Numbered from the stretch's first letter, positions 1-9,666 are shown. The stretch: DNA of 64,000 nt from an uncultured Acetatifactor sp. (GCA_910578215.1 CAJTPH010000014.1:6833-70832); one strand, 5' to 3'. The notes: generated by a model not told the origin, from the sequence alone. Numbers and translations: made by a program.

Positions 1-184
1 CCGCCGCAACCACCCCCGTAAAGTGCAGCTCAGGATTTTTAAAGCATTTCATTATTCCGTCGTAGGCCATAAATTCAATATCGTCCTGATGCGCCGATAC
101 GGCAAGATGTGTGGTCCTTTTAAGCGCATCGCTTTCGTTTGTCTTCCCGGGAATAAAAATTTCCATGGAAAGTTTTTCTTCCAT
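1..184 (-). CDS. PIG-L family deacetylase, N-terminal part (truncated by window edge)
   Basis: Reading leftwards from the ATG at 184 gives about 61 codons that run off the edge of the window without a stop. The translation has the motif AHQDDIEF, matching the AHxDD zinc-binding signature near the start of PIG-L/LmbE N-acetylglucosaminyl deacetylases, which remove acetyl groups from amino sugars. A GGGAGG ribosome binding site lies six bases before the ATG. It sits downstream of serA in the same direction, separated by a strong hairpin at 239-272, so it is probably a separate unit. The substrate cannot be told from this fragment. Confidence 0.75.
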   Translation of the reverse strand, partial: MEEKLSMEIFIPGKTNESDALKRTTHLAVSAHQDDIEFMAYDGIMKCFKNPELHFTGVVAA

Positions 185-238
185 ATGACGCCTCCCTCAT
201 AACAGCAGCTCTTTTTGCAAATATACATCCCTTAAGCA

Positions 239-272
239 GTCGGGCAGGAGAAAAGCCTTTCTCCTGCCCGAC
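239..272 (-). terminator. Hairpin downstream of serA, probable terminator
   Basis: A perfect 15-bp inverted repeat (239-253 with 258-272, loop AGCC) lies about 50 bases after the serA stop. It has no clear T-run on the minus strand (it continues TGCTTAAGG), so it may be a weak intrinsic terminator or an mRNA-stabilising stem. Confidence 0.5.
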
Positions 273-324
273 CGGCGGCATCCGCCAAAATTTGTAAAAT
301 CACTTACCTGCAGCCTGCCCCGTC

Positions 325-1491
325 TCAGCCCTTCACGATCCTGACCCTGAACACGCCGTCGATGCCCTCAAGAGCCTCCACGATCTCCCGGGTAGGCGCC
401 GCCTCCACGTCCAGCATGGTATAGGCAACCTCGCCCCTTGACTTGTTGGTCATGTCGCTGATGTTGATGCCCTTCTGTCCGAACTCCGCGGTAAACTTGG
501 TAATCATGTTTGCAATATTCTTATGGAATACCGCCACACGTCCCGCTTTGGTACAGACGCCCATGTCACAGGCAGGATAATTCACACTGTTTCTGATATT
601 GCCGTTTTCAAGATAATCCATCATCTCCTGCACCGCCATCACCGCGCAGTTATCCTCTGCCTCCTCGGTACTCGCTCCCAGGTGAGGAATGACGATACAG
701 CCCTTCTGCCCTGCAGTTACAGGGTTGGGGAAGTCGGATACATAGCGGGCTATCTTGCCGCTCTGTATGGCTTCCAGCACATCCTTCTCATTTACAAGCA
801 GGTCTCTGGCATAATTTAAAAGGATGACGCCCTTCTTCATCTTTGCTATGGACACAGCGTTGATATATCCCTTTGTCTCCTCCAGCAAAGGCACATGAAT
901 GGTTATATAGTCGCACTGTGAATAAATGTCGTCGATGTTTGTCACATGAACCACCGCACGGCTTAAGCTCCACGCCGCGTTCACGGACAGATAGGGATCA
1001 AAGCCGTATACTTCCATTCCCAGCGCCACGGCGGCGTTGGCAACCTGAACGCCCACGGCGCCCAGACCGATGACGCCAAGCTTTTTTCCCATGATCTCGG
1101 AGCCGGCAAAATTTTTCTTTTCCTTCTCTGCCGCCTTCGCAATATCCGCGTTATCCCTGGATGCCTTTACCCAGTCGATACCGCCGACAACGTCCCTCGC
1201 CGCAAGCAGCATGCCCGCAAGCACCAGCTCCTTCACGCCGTTTGCGTTTGCGCCGGGGGTGTTGAACACAACGATTCCCTTTTCCGCGCACTTCGCCAGC
1301 GGAATATTGTTGACGCCCGCACCGGCACGCGCCACCGCCAGCAGCTTCTCAGGAAGCTCCATCTCGTGCATGGATGCGCTTCTCACCAAAACGCCGTCCG
1401 CCTCTTTGACATCCGCCGTTATCTCATACTGTTCGCTGAAATTCTTTAAGCCCACATCCGCTATGGGATTTAAGCAATTAATCCTGTACAT
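325..1491 (-). CDS. serA: D-3-phosphoglycerate dehydrogenase
   Basis: Catalyses the first step of serine synthesis, NAD-dependent oxidation of 3-phosphoglycerate, in the cytoplasm. The 388-residue protein has the D-2-hydroxyacid dehydrogenase layout: catalytic domain, NAD-binding Rossmann segment with GVIGLGAVGVQVANAA, the late catalytic segment IPHLGASTEEAE containing the active-site His, and a C-terminal ACT-like domain that would sense serine. I place the start at ATG 1491 rather than the in-frame ATG at 1506, because GGAGGAGGAAACC ends directly at 1491 and the upstream ATG overlaps that ribosome binding site. It follows serC by about 70 bases in the same direction, so the two consecutive serine-pathway genes form an operon read from the promoter near 2784-2812. 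Confidence 0.95.
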   Translation of the reverse strand: MYRINCLNPIADVGLKNFSEQYEITADVKEADGVLVRSASMHEMELPEKLLAVARAGAGVNNIPLAKCAEKGIVVFNTPGANANGVKELVLAGMLLAARDVVGGIDWVKASRDNADIAKAAEKEKKNFAGSEIMGKKLGVIGLGAVGVQVANAAVALGMEVYGFDPYLSVNAAWSLSRAVVHVTNIDDIYSQCDYITIHVPLLEETKGYINAVSIAKMKKGVILLNYARDLLVNEKDVLEAIQSGKIARYVSDFPNPVTAGQKGCIVIPHLGASTEEAEDNCAVMAVQEMMDYLENGNIRNSVNYPACDMGVCTKAGRVAVFHKNIANMITKFTAEFGQKGINISDMTNKSRGEVAYTMLDVEAAPTREIVEALEGIDGVFRVRIVKG

Positions 1492-1561
1492 GGTTTCCTC
1501 CTCCATATCCGTATCGACTCTTTGTTATTCCGCCCTCTTTGCTTATACGAAAGCCCTGTTC

Positions 1562-2647
1562 TTATTTCAGGTTCTCCGCCTCAAACTTCTTCATAAACGC
1601 AACCAGCTTCTCAACGCCCTCCATCGGCATTGCGTTGTAAATGCTGGCGCGCATACCGCCCACGGTCCTGTGTCCCTTAAGATTCTCAAAGCCCGCCGCC
1701 TTTGCTTCCTTCACGAATTTGGCATCCAGCTCCTCGTCTCCGGTCACAAAGGGCACATTCATCAGAGAGCGGTCTTCCTTGCGGACGGTGCCCTTAAAGA
1801 GCCTGCTCTCATCAAGGAAATCGTACAGAATCTTTGCCTTCTTCTCGTTGTGCTCCTTCATTGCCGCCAGACCGCCCTGTCTCTTGAGCCACTTGAACAC
1901 CTTGCCGCAGATATAAATGCCGTATGCGGGCGGAGTGTTATACATGGAGCCGTTGTCCGCATGGGTCTTGTAACGGAGCATGGTGGGCGTCCCGGGCAGC
2001 ACATCCTCCGTGATCAGATCCTCTCTGATAATCACGATAACCACGCCCGCGGGTCCGATATTCTTCTGTACGCCGCCGTAAATCACGCCGTATTTGGTCA
2101 CATCCACAGGCTCGGAAAGAAAACAGCTGGACACGTCCGCAACCAGGGTTTTGCCCTTGGTGTTGGGCAGGGTCTTGAACTTTGTACCGTAAATGGTGTT
2201 ATTCTCGCAGATATATACATAATCCGCATCTTCGCTGACGGGCAGGTCGGAACAGTCGGGGATATAAGAAAAGGTCTTATCCTCGGAGGAAGCGATCTTG
2301 TTTGCCTTGCCGTATATACATGCCTCCTGATATGCCTTTTTGGCCCACTGTCCGGTGACGATGTAATCGGCAGTCCCGTTTTTCATCAGGTTCATGGGAA
2401 TCATGGCAAACTGCTGGCTTGCCCCTCCCTGCAGAAAGAGTACCTTATAATTGTCAGGAATGTTCATCAGCTCTCTCAAATCAGCCTCCGCCTCCTGAAT
2501 AATCGCCTCATATGCCTTGGAACGGTGGCTCATCTCCATAACGGACATTCCGGTCCCGTTATAATCGAGCATTTCATCCGCAGCCTCCTTTAATACCTCC
2601 TCCGGCAGAACCGCAGGCCCCGCAGAAAAATTGTACACTCTGGACAT
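1562..2647 (-). CDS. serC: Phosphoserine aminotransferase
   Basis: PLP-dependent class V aminotransferase that converts 3-phosphohydroxypyruvate and glutamate to phosphoserine, the step after SerA. The 361-residue length and N-terminus (MSRVYNFSAGPAVLPEEV) match the family. The motif QGGASQQFAMIP is typical, and ADVSSCFLSEPVDVTKYGVI leads to the PLP lysine in YGGVQKNIGPAG. The frame is open further upstream, but AGGAGGAATAGAGAG precedes the ATG at 2647 and the extra residues do not look like SerC. A TTGACT/TATTCT promoter lies about 140 bases upstream. Phosphoserine phosphatase is not in this window. Confidence 0.96.
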   Translation of the reverse strand: MSRVYNFSAGPAVLPEEVLKEAADEMLDYNGTGMSVMEMSHRSKAYEAIIQEAEADLRELMNIPDNYKVLFLQGGASQQFAMIPMNLMKNGTADYIVTGQWAKKAYQEACIYGKANKIASSEDKTFSYIPDCSDLPVSEDADYVYICENNTIYGTKFKTLPNTKGKTLVADVSSCFLSEPVDVTKYGVIYGGVQKNIGPAGVVIVIIREDLITEDVLPGTPTMLRYKTHADNGSMYNTPPAYGIYICGKVFKWLKRQGGLAAMKEHNEKKAKILYDFLDESRLFKGTVRKEDRSLMNVPFVTGDEELDAKFVKEAKAAGFENLKGHRTVGGMRASIYNAMPMEGVEKLVAFMKKFEAENLK

Positions 2648-2783
2648 CTCTCTATTCCTCCTCAGATTTAATATATACGAATGGTACGCCTTTAGAACAT
2701 TGCCCTGCCTTTCCGTTACAAGGCTGCCAGTACAGCCCATAATCCGGCATGAGCACAAAATACAAAATAATACACATAGGGAT

Positions 2784-2812
2784 AGAATAATCTAAACAGT
2801 CGCTTTAGTCAA
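2784..2812 (-). promoter_or_regulatory. Sigma-A-type promoter for serC-serA
   Basis: On the minus strand, TTGACT (2807-2812) and TATTCT (2784-2789) are 17 bp apart. The start point would be near 2777, leaving a leader of about 130 nt before serC. I recognise no riboswitch in that leader. Confidence 0.6.
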
Positions 2813-2875
2813 GTACATTATTAAATTATTTTTATAAACCCTACAGCCCCTGTCCCGGCATTTCCCTGTCTGCCT

Positions 2876-4402
2876 TCAATAAAACATAATCACCGGCATT
2901 CCCACCTTCACCATTTCATAAAGCTGCGAAGCCTTCTCCGAAGGCGTATTGATGCAGCCGTGGGAGCCGTTTGTCTTATAGATTTCGTCCCCGAAGCTCC
3001 TTCTCCAGGAGGCGTCGTGGATGCCCACCCCTCCGACCACAGGCATCCAGTATTTTACGAAGGACGCATAATCGGCTCCTCTGAGAATGCGGTTTCTCTG
3101 CTTGGAATAGACATAATAAATTCCCTCCGGAGTTCCCCTGCGCTTTGAAGTGTCCCCCGTCACCACGTCCGTATCCAGCACCAGCTCTCCCTCAAAATAA
3201 AAATACATACGCTGCTGGGTCATATCGATCTTGATATAGGTATCTCCGATATCGTCCAGCCCCCGCACATAGCCCTTTTGTTTATATGCCGGAACATGAA
3301 TCTCCGTCTCGGCGCGCTGTGTCTGCACTGCCTTGAACAAATAAGCCGTCTCCGCTTCCACATCTATCCTGGTTCCGTAAGTCCCGTACTTTACGGTGAC
3401 CGCATCGCCTCTGGTAGAGAGGAATTCCCTCTCTTTTTTATATGTATTATATTCCTCCGCAAGCTGTTCCACCCAGCTTCGTACTTTTTCCCTGTTCACA
3501 AGCAGGCTGCCGTCCGTATCCAGCGCCGGTAAGCCTTCCTGACCCGGGCCCTTTGCCTCCTGCCTCTCCAGAAAATGGCTTGTGATATCCGCAGTCAGGA
3601 GAATGCTCTCGGTTCCCATGTCATACACGATTTTACAGTCAGTAAAATCGCTGATTTTCTGCCAAAGCTCCCTCTGTTCCCTGTCCTGAGGCGTGTCCTC
3701 CCTGTCATAGCGGCAATTTCCCGACGTCAGATCTATGACGGTCTCTCCCCGCGAAAGGCATGCTTTTATATAATCGAACGCCTTTTTTGTGTCCAGACGT
3801 CCCCGGTTCCCGTCCTTCAGATAATAACCGGCTGCCTCATCATAGCCAAGAAGCACGCCGTCTTTTTTGGAAAGCTCCCCTGTCACCATATCCAGAGAAT
3901 CAAACTCCGCCTGCAGCCTTTCCTCATCCCAGACATATGCTTCTGCCGCAAGATGTGCGGACGCGGCGTTCTTAAGACGATTCACCCAGAAGCCGCCTGC
4001 GTTCTGCTTTAAATATTCCCTTAAAGCGTCGGTATAATCGGGGCGGATGCCCGCTTCGCTCATCTCTATAGTCTCGGACACTCCGCCCCCGCCCAGGATA
4101 ACCACCCTGAGCGGCTGTGTATTTTCTGCAGGCCCGTTTTTTAACAGCTCCTCATTTACCTGTTCCACCGTTTTTCCGGTGCAGTAAATTCCGTTGATCC
4201 ATGTGTTTACCGGAAAATTTCTACGGTAATACAGGGCGAGGAAAAAGTACGCCGCAAGGACAACAAGCGCGCCCAAAAGCATGAGGCGCGCCAGAAAGCC
4301 AAAAAACTTTTTCATCCGCACAAGTTCCCTGTATGGTCCCTTTGATAAGTCATTTACTTCTAAAATTATTTTATCGGTATTTATTGCTTTGTTTACCTTC
4401 AT
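2876..4402 (-). CDS. L,D-transpeptidase (YkuD domain) with membrane anchor
   Basis: A 508-residue envelope protein. A cytoplasmic N-terminus is followed by one membrane segment (about residues 36-56), a long extracellular part resembling the peptidoglycan-binding domain often paired with YkuD, and a C-terminal YkuD catalytic domain with the signature SHGCIN carrying the active-site Cys. Such enzymes form 3-3 peptidoglycan cross-links or attach proteins to the wall. It starts 28 bases after the ilvB stop in the same direction, so it is probably the last gene of the leuB-ilvD-ilvB transcript, although its role is unrelated. The ribosome binding site before 4402 is weak. An internal ATG at 4315 just before the membrane segment is an alternative start. 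Confidence 0.88.
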   Translation of the reverse strand: MKVNKAINTDKIILEVNDLSKGPYRELVRMKKFFGFLARLMLLGALVVLAAYFFLALYYRRNFPVNTWINGIYCTGKTVEQVNEELLKNGPAENTQPLRVVILGGGGVSETIEMSEAGIRPDYTDALREYLKQNAGGFWVNRLKNAASAHLAAEAYVWDEERLQAEFDSLDMVTGELSKKDGVLLGYDEAAGYYLKDGNRGRLDTKKAFDYIKACLSRGETVIDLTSGNCRYDREDTPQDREQRELWQKISDFTDCKIVYDMGTESILLTADITSHFLERQEAKGPGQEGLPALDTDGSLLVNREKVRSWVEQLAEEYNTYKKEREFLSTRGDAVTVKYGTYGTRIDVEAETAYLFKAVQTQRAETEIHVPAYKQKGYVRGLDDIGDTYIKIDMTQQRMYFYFEGELVLDTDVVTGDTSKRRGTPEGIYYVYSKQRNRILRGADYASFVKYWMPVVGGVGIHDASWRRSFGDEIYKTNGSHGCINTPSEKASQLYEMVKVGMPVIMFY

Positions 4403-4430
4403 TTATGTTTTATCCGATTCCTGCAGGGCT

Positions 4431-6134
4431 TTAGATGTCGTCCCCGTCAAAGACCTCCGCGATGGGCGCGCCCGCGGGAACCATGGGAAATACCTTGTCG
4501 TCCTCGGGAATAACGCACTCGATCAGCACCGGCGCCTTTAGCGCAATGGCCTTCTCCAATGCAGGCACGATCTCCTCCTTCTTTGTGACACGAATCGCCT
4601 CACAACCCAGGCCCTCCGCACATTTGCAGAAATCCACCTTATCATTCAGTACCGTCTGTGAATAGCGCTTCCCGTAAAACAGGGTCTGCCACTGGCGCAC
4701 CATCCCCAGCACATGATTGTTGATGACCACCTGGATAATGGGGATATTGTAACGGCTTGCCGTTGCAAGCTCGTTCATATTCATCCGGAAACAGCCGTCC
4801 CCCGCAATATTGATACAGATCCTGTCCGGCTGCCCTACCTGCGCGCCGATACATGCGCCCAGCCCATAGCCCATGGTCCCCAGGCCGCCCGAGGACAGGA
4901 AGGTCCTGGGCTTCGTATAATGATAATACTGCGCTGCCCACATCTGATGCTGCCCCACATCCGTGGTAATCAAAGCTTCGCCGCCTGTGACCCTATCGAT
5001 GGCCTCCATGATATAAGGGCAGGAAAGGACGCTGTCGTCATACTTCAGAGGATACTTTTTCTTCATATCAAAAATGGACTGCATCCACTGGCTGTGATCC
5101 TGCTTTGTGAGCCTTTTGTTCAGCGCCCGCAGCACCGTCTTTAAATCTCCCGTCAGACCTGCGTCCACACGGATATTTTTGTTGATCTCCGCCGCGTCAA
5201 TATCAATGTGCACGATTTTTGCGCCCTCGGCAAACTTCTTCGGATTCCCGATCACACGGTCCGAAAATCTTGCACCCAATGCGATCAGAAGGTCGCACTG
5301 GCTGACGCCCAGATTGGACGTCTTAGTGCCGTGCATACCGATCATACCGGTATACCGCGGACTTCTTCCGTCAAAAGCACCCTTGCCCATCAGCGTATCG
5401 CACACGGGAGCGTCGATCAGCTCCGCAAATTCCGCCACCTCGCAGGAGGCGCCGGAAATGATGGCTCCGCCTCCGAGATAGATATAAGGTCTCTGCGCCT
5501 GATTGATATACTCCACCACCTGATCAAGCTCCTGCTCCGTACAGGACATGCTCCTTTCTTCCGCGGAAAGGCTGTTTTCCATATGGTCCGAAGCTTCATT
5601 TTTGATCTTCGCAGGCGTGTACTCGCAGACAGCAGCAGTCACATCCTTGGTAATATCCACCAGAACCGGACCCGGACGCCCGCTTCTGGCGATCTCAAAC
5701 GCCCTTCTTAAGGTATCCGCAAGCTGGTTAATATTTTTTACAATATAGCCATGCTTTGTGATCGGCATGGTAACGCCGGCGATGTCCACCTCCTGAAAGC
5801 TGTCCTTCCCCAGCATGGGCAGGGTAACGTTTGCCGTAATTGCAACCATGGGAACGGAATCCATGTACGCCGTGGCAATACCCGTCACCAGATTGGTCGC
5901 TCCGGGACCGCTGGTAGCAAGGCACACGCCTACCCTGCCAGTTGCACGGGCATAGCCGTCCGCCGCATGAGCGGCCCCCTGCTCATGGGACGTCAATATA
6001 TGATTAATTTCGCTGCTGTGCCTGTAAAGGGCATCATAAATATTCAAAATGGCTCCGCCGGGGTAGCCGAATACGGTGTCCACCCCCTGCTCCTTCAGGC
6101 ATTCCACAACGATTTCCGAACCGTTAAGCTGCAT
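4431..6134 (-). CDS. ilvB: Acetolactate synthase, large (catalytic) subunit
   Basis: Thiamine-diphosphate enzyme that condenses pyruvate to acetolactate (valine and leucine branch) or pyruvate with 2-oxobutyrate (isoleucine branch). Visible are the N-terminal FGYPGGAILNIYDAL with the catalytic Glu in SHEQGAAHAADGYAR, the central FAD-binding domain, and the C-terminal ThDP/Mg segment beginning GDGCFRMNMNELATA. The usual length is about 560 residues; here 567. I chose ATG 6134 over the ATG at 6140, because GGAGG lies eight bases before 6134 and only two before 6140. It follows ilvD by about 150 bases. No ilvN regulatory subunit gene is present in the window, so it must lie elsewhere or be absent. 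Confidence 0.95.
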   Translation of the reverse strand: MQLNGSEIVVECLKEQGVDTVFGYPGGAILNIYDALYRHSSEINHILTSHEQGAAHAADGYARATGRVGVCLATSGPGATNLVTGIATAYMDSVPMVAITANVTLPMLGKDSFQEVDIAGVTMPITKHGYIVKNINQLADTLRRAFEIARSGRPGPVLVDITKDVTAAVCEYTPAKIKNEASDHMENSLSAEERSMSCTEQELDQVVEYINQAQRPYIYLGGGAIISGASCEVAEFAELIDAPVCDTLMGKGAFDGRSPRYTGMIGMHGTKTSNLGVSQCDLLIALGARFSDRVIGNPKKFAEGAKIVHIDIDAAEINKNIRVDAGLTGDLKTVLRALNKRLTKQDHSQWMQSIFDMKKKYPLKYDDSVLSCPYIMEAIDRVTGGEALITTDVGQHQMWAAQYYHYTKPRTFLSSGGLGTMGYGLGACIGAQVGQPDRICINIAGDGCFRMNMNELATASRYNIPIIQVVINNHVLGMVRQWQTLFYGKRYSQTVLNDKVDFCKCAEGLGCEAIRVTKKEEIVPALEKAIALKAPVLIECVIPEDDKVFPMVPAGAPIAEVFDGDDI

Positions 6135-6288
6135 TTTCATGTCCTCCCCATCCTGTAATAACTGTTTCCACGTAAACGACGCACTGTAAATTTTTCAGCC
6201 TCTCACAGCCTCCTTCACTTTTAACGTCAAATTCTCCCGATTCACCGTCCCGCCATGACATAAGTATGAAATACGCCAGCGGTAACAC

Positions 6289-7959
6289 TCACTTCCCAGG
6301 AATCTCCAATACGGCTCCCTTGTTACCGCTTGTTACAAGCTCCCTGTACCTGGACAGGTATCCCGTCGTAACCTTCGGCTCCCTGGGCTGCCATTTGGCG
6401 CGTCTTTCGGCAAGCACCTCATCCGACACCAGCACATCCAGCTTGTTTTCGGGAATGTTGATGCTGATGATGTCTCCTTCCTCCACCAGCGCAATGGGAC
6501 CGCCCACCGCCGCCTCCGGGGAGACGTGCCCGATGGACGCGCCGCGGGACGCGCCGGAGAAACGCCCGTCCGTGATCAGCGCCACACTGGAGCCAAGCCC
6601 CATGCCCGCAATGGCAGAGGTGGGATTGAGCATCTCGCGCATGCCCGGTCCTCCCTTGGGTCCCTCATAACGGATGACCACCACATCCCCCGCCACAATC
6701 TTGCCGCCCTTGATGGCGTCGATAGCGTCCTCCTCGCAGTCAAACACCCTGGCAGGTCCCTGATGAACCAGCATCTCGGGCACCACCGCGGAACGCTTCA
6801 CCACGCCGCTGTCAGGCGCAAGATTGCCCTTTAAGATGGCAATGCCTCCTGTCTCGGAATAGGGATTTTCCGCCGGGCGGATAACCTCGGGGTTCCTGTT
6901 TTTGCAATTCTCTATATTTTCGCCGATGGTTGTGCCGTTTACCGTCATGCAATCCAGATGCAGCAGGTTCTTCTTGGTGAGCTCGTTCATCACCGCGTAG
7001 ACGCCGCCCGCCTCGTTCAGATCCTCCATATAGGTGGGACCCGCCGGCGCCAGATGGCACAGGTTCGGAGTCCTTGCGGAAAGCTCGTTGGCAATGTCAA
7101 GGTTTAAGTCCACCCCCGCCTCCCTGGCGATTGCGGGCAGATGCAGCATGGAATTGGTGGAGCATCCCAGAGCCATATCCACGGTCAGGGCATTCATAAA
7201 TGCCTTTTCCGTCATAATATCCCGGGGCTTGATGTCCCTTTCCACCAGCTCCATGATCTTCATGCCGACATGCTTCGCCAAACGGATTCTCTCGGAATAA
7301 ACCGCAGGGACAGTGCCGTTGCCCTTAAGCCCCATGCCGATTGCCTCCGTCAGGCAGTTCATGGAATTGGCGGTATACATGCCGGAGCAGGAGCCGCAGG
7401 TAGGACAGACCTTCTCCTCGTACTCGCAAAGCTCCTCCATGGTCATGGTGCCGGCCGCCACGCTTCCCACCGCCTCAAACATGGAGGAAAGGCTCTTTTT
7501 CTGGCCATGAATGCGCCCTGCCAGCATGGGGCCGCCGGAAACAAAAATCGTCGGTATATTCACTCTTGCCGCCGCCATCAGAAGACCGGGGACATTTTTA
7601 TCGCAGTTGGGGATACAGACCAATCCGTCAAAGCCGTGGGCAAGCGCCATGCACTCTGTGCTGTCCGCAATCAGGTCTCTTGTCACCAGGGAATACTTCA
7701 TCCCCACATGCCCCATTGCAATGCCGTCGCAGACCGCGATTGCCGGGAACATGACCGGGGTCCCCCCTGCCATTGCCACGCCCAGCTTCACCGCCTCGGC
7801 GATTTTATCAAGGTTCATATGCCCGGGCACGATCTCGTTATAGGAGCAGACAATGCCGATCAAGGGGCGCCTTCTCTCCTCCTCCGTGTAGCCCAGCGCG
7901 TTGAATAAGCTTCTATGCGGCGCCTGCGCGGTGCCTGTCTTTACGGAATCACTTCTCAT
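6289..7959 (-). CDS. ilvD: Dihydroxy-acid dehydratase
   Basis: Iron-sulfur enzyme of the IlvD/Edd family that dehydrates 2,3-dihydroxy-isovalerate and 2,3-dihydroxy-3-methylvalerate, the third step of valine and isoleucine synthesis. The 556-residue protein keeps the cluster-binding cysteines in [11 protein letters not shown] and [17 protein letters not shown], and the C-terminal [19 protein letters not shown] stretch. An AAAGGAAAG ribosome binding site precedes the ATG at 7959. It lies between leuB and ilvB. In the 137-base gap upstream are two direct copies of GGAGCGTTT, 21 bp apart. Confidence 0.96.
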   Translation of the reverse strand: MRSDSVKTGTAQAPHRSLFNALGYTEEERRRPLIGIVCSYNEIVPGHMNLDKIAEAVKLGVAMAGGTPVMFPAIAVCDGIAMGHVGMKYSLVTRDLIADSTECMALAHGFDGLVCIPNCDKNVPGLLMAAARVNIPTIFVSGGPMLAGRIHGQKKSLSSMFEAVGSVAAGTMTMEELCEYEEKVCPTCGSCSGMYTANSMNCLTEAIGMGLKGNGTVPAVYSERIRLAKHVGMKIMELVERDIKPRDIMTEKAFMNALTVDMALGCSTNSMLHLPAIAREAGVDLNLDIANELSARTPNLCHLAPAGPTYMEDLNEAGGVYAVMNELTKKNLLHLDCMTVNGTTIGENIENCKNRNPEVIRPAENPYSETGGIAILKGNLAPDSGVVKRSAVVPEMLVHQGPARVFDCEEDAIDAIKGGKIVAGDVVVIRYEGPKGGPGMREMLNPTSAIAGMGLGSSVALITDGRFSGASRGASIGHVSPEAAVGGPIALVEEGDIISINIPENKLDVLVSDEVLAERRAKWQPREPKVTTGYLSRYRELVTSGNKGAVLEIPGK

Positions 7960-8096
7960 ATCTTATCTTTCCTTTTCTTTTAATATTTTAAAACGCTCCA
8001 GTAATATTATTAAACGCTCCGGCTCAATCATGACCGCCGCCGTTTTCCGCCTGCGGCGCCCCAATGTCAAACCGAATATCCCATACGCCCTGCAGT

Positions 8097-9182
8097 CTAT
8101 CTGATTCTCTCCGCCAGCAGGTCTCCCATTCTGGAGCAGCCCACTCTTTCACAGCCGGGGGACATGATATCCCCTGTGCGGTAGCCGTCCTTCAGGACCT
8201 GCTTTACCGCGTTTTCAATGGCCTCCGCCTCCTTGTCCAGATCGAAGCTGTACCGCAGCATCATTGCAGCGCTTAAGACCGTGGCAATGGGATTTGCGAT
8301 ATCCTGTCCGGCGATATCGGGCGCAGAGCCGTGGCTTGGCTCGTAAAGCCCGAATTTGGTATCGTTTAAGCTTGCGCTTGCCAGCATGCCGATAGACCCC
8401 GTCACCATGCTCGCCTCGTCGGAGAGAATATCCCCGAACATATTCTCGGTGAGGATCACGTCAAACTGCGCCGGGTCCTTCACAAGCTGCATGGCACAGT
8501 TGTCCACCAGCATATGCTCCAGCTTAACCTCCGGATAGTCCCCTGCGACCTCCTCTACCACCTTCCTCCAGAGTCTGGAGGAATCCAGCACGTTCGCCTT
8601 ATCCACGCTGGTTACCTTCTTCCTGCGCTTCATTGCAATGTCAAAGCCCTTGACGGCAATGCGGCGGATCTCGTTCTCGTCATAGGTCAGGGTATCCACG
8701 GCCTTCAGCACGCCGTTCTCCTCAAACGTTTTTCTCTCTCCGAAATACAGCCCCCCGGTGAGCTCACGCATAATCATCATGTCAAAGCCCGCCTTGCTGA
8801 TCTCCTCCTTCAGAGGGCATGCTCCGGCGAGCTCGTCATAAAGCACTGCGGGGCGCAGGTTCGCAAACAGATTCAGAGCCTTCCTGATTGCCAGAAGCCC
8901 TGCCTCCGGGCGCTTTTCGGGCGGCAGCTTATACCAGGGAGAGGTGGTGGTATCGCCGCCGATGGAACCCATCAGGACCGCGTCCGCCGCCTTCGCCTTC
9001 GCCACTGCCTCCTGGGTCAGAGGGACACCGTGGACGTCGATGGAAGCACCACCCATCAAAATATCCTCAAAAACCATCTTGTGTCCGTAGGTCTCCGCCG
9101 TCTTTTCCAATACCTTTTTCGCTTCCGCTATAATCTCCGGTCCGATCCCGTCGCCGGGGATACATGTAATATGTAATTCCAT
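8097..9182 (-). CDS. leuB: 3-isopropylmalate dehydrogenase
   Basis: NAD-dependent oxidative decarboxylase of the leucine branch. The protein begins MELHITCIPGDGIGPEI, the typical start of the isocitrate/isopropylmalate dehydrogenase family. It has MRELTGGLYFGE around the substrate-binding Arg, the metal-binding Asp stretch TENMFGDILSDEASM, and the NAD-site segment EPSHGSAPDIAGQ. The frame can be extended to a TTG at 9203 and an ATG at 9194, but family alignment favours ATG 9182 (361 residues); upstream AAAGGATGTTGGAG supplies the ribosome site. It heads leuB-ilvD-ilvB and is preceded by a structured leader (9224-9307). leuA, leuC and leuD are not here. Confidence 0.95.
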   Translation of the reverse strand: MELHITCIPGDGIGPEIIAEAKKVLEKTAETYGHKMVFEDILMGGASIDVHGVPLTQEAVAKAKAADAVLMGSIGGDTTTSPWYKLPPEKRPEAGLLAIRKALNLFANLRPAVLYDELAGACPLKEEISKAGFDMMIMRELTGGLYFGERKTFEENGVLKAVDTLTYDENEIRRIAVKGFDIAMKRRKKVTSVDKANVLDSSRLWRKVVEEVAGDYPEVKLEHMLVDNCAMQLVKDPAQFDVILTENMFGDILSDEASMVTGSIGMLASASLNDTKFGLYEPSHGSAPDIAGQDIANPIATVLSAAMMLRYSFDLDKEAEAIENAVKQVLKDGYRTGDIMSPGCERVGCSRMGDLLAERIR

Positions 9183-9223
9183 CTGCTCCAACATCCTTTC
9201 CAAACCTTTTTTTGATTTTTATA

Positions 9224-9307
9224 ATGTGTCCGGAGGACACATCGGGATTGACTCCCGTGGGAATAAAATGCTGCCCCACTGTGACCTTTCATCAACAGTG
9301 CGGCAGC
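9224..9307 (-). promoter_or_regulatory. Structured leader with two hairpins upstream of leuB
   Basis: Between yajC and leuB, the minus-strand transcript can form a long stem (9270-9307: GCTGCC/GGCAGC continued by CACTGT/ACAGTG), a small CGGGA/TCCCG stem, and a perfect 8-bp stem with a 3-nt loop (9224-9242) whose loop region reads CCTCC, complementary to a Shine-Dalgarno sequence. Neither hairpin is followed by a U-run. It does not show T-box or ykkC-type landmarks. An attenuator or translational control element is an inference. Confidence 0.4.
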
Positions 9308-9324
9308 TCATACTTCTATACCTT

Positions 9325-9666
9325 TTAATTTTCTTCAGGCTTTTCTACACGGCTGATTGCGGATTTATCCATAGGAATACGGCAGTTCTTGTTGTTTCCG
9401 AATTCAACGACCACTGTGTTTTCCTTCTCGTCAATGGCGATCACAGTGCCGTAAAAACCCGACGTTGTCATAACCACATCCCCGATCTCCAATGCCGCCA
9501 GCATGGACGCCACTCTTTTCTTTTCCTTGCTCTGGGGTCTCATGAAGAAAAACCACATGCCGCCGATCAGAACGGCATACATAAGGGCAATGCTCCAAAG
9601 GCTCATGCCGCCAGTCGCCGCGGCGTCTCCCGCCACCTCAGTTCCAGCTTCCAATAAAATTCCCAT
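9325..9666 (-). CDS. yajC: Preprotein translocase subunit YajC
   Basis: Small single-pass membrane protein that associates with SecDF at the Sec translocon. The 113 residues comprise a short outer N-terminus, one hydrophobic helix (SIALMYAVLIGGMWFFFMR), the conserved RPQSKEKKR start of the cytoplasmic domain, and the YajC fold (EIGDVVMTTSGFYGTVIAID). GGAGGAGAT precedes the ATG. In many clostridia tgt-yajC is followed by secD/secF (often with a SCIFF peptide); here the next gene is leuB, so that arrangement is broken. Confidence 0.94.
   Translation of the reverse strand: MGILLEAGTEVAGDAAATGGMSLWSIALMYAVLIGGMWFFFMRPQSKEKKRVASMLAALEIGDVVMTTSGFYGTVIAIDEKENTVVVEFGNNKNCRIPMDKSAISRVEKPEEN

Noticed and set aside
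1070..2593. Plus-strand open frame of about 500 codons across serA and serC
   Set aside because: It spans two well-supported minus-strand genes and their gap, with no ribosome site and no recognisable protein pattern.
9204..9324. T-box or ppGpp/PRPP (ykkC-type) riboswitch before leuB
   Set aside because: No T-box antiterminator sequence or ykkC core motifs can be seen, and the leader is too short for a T-box.
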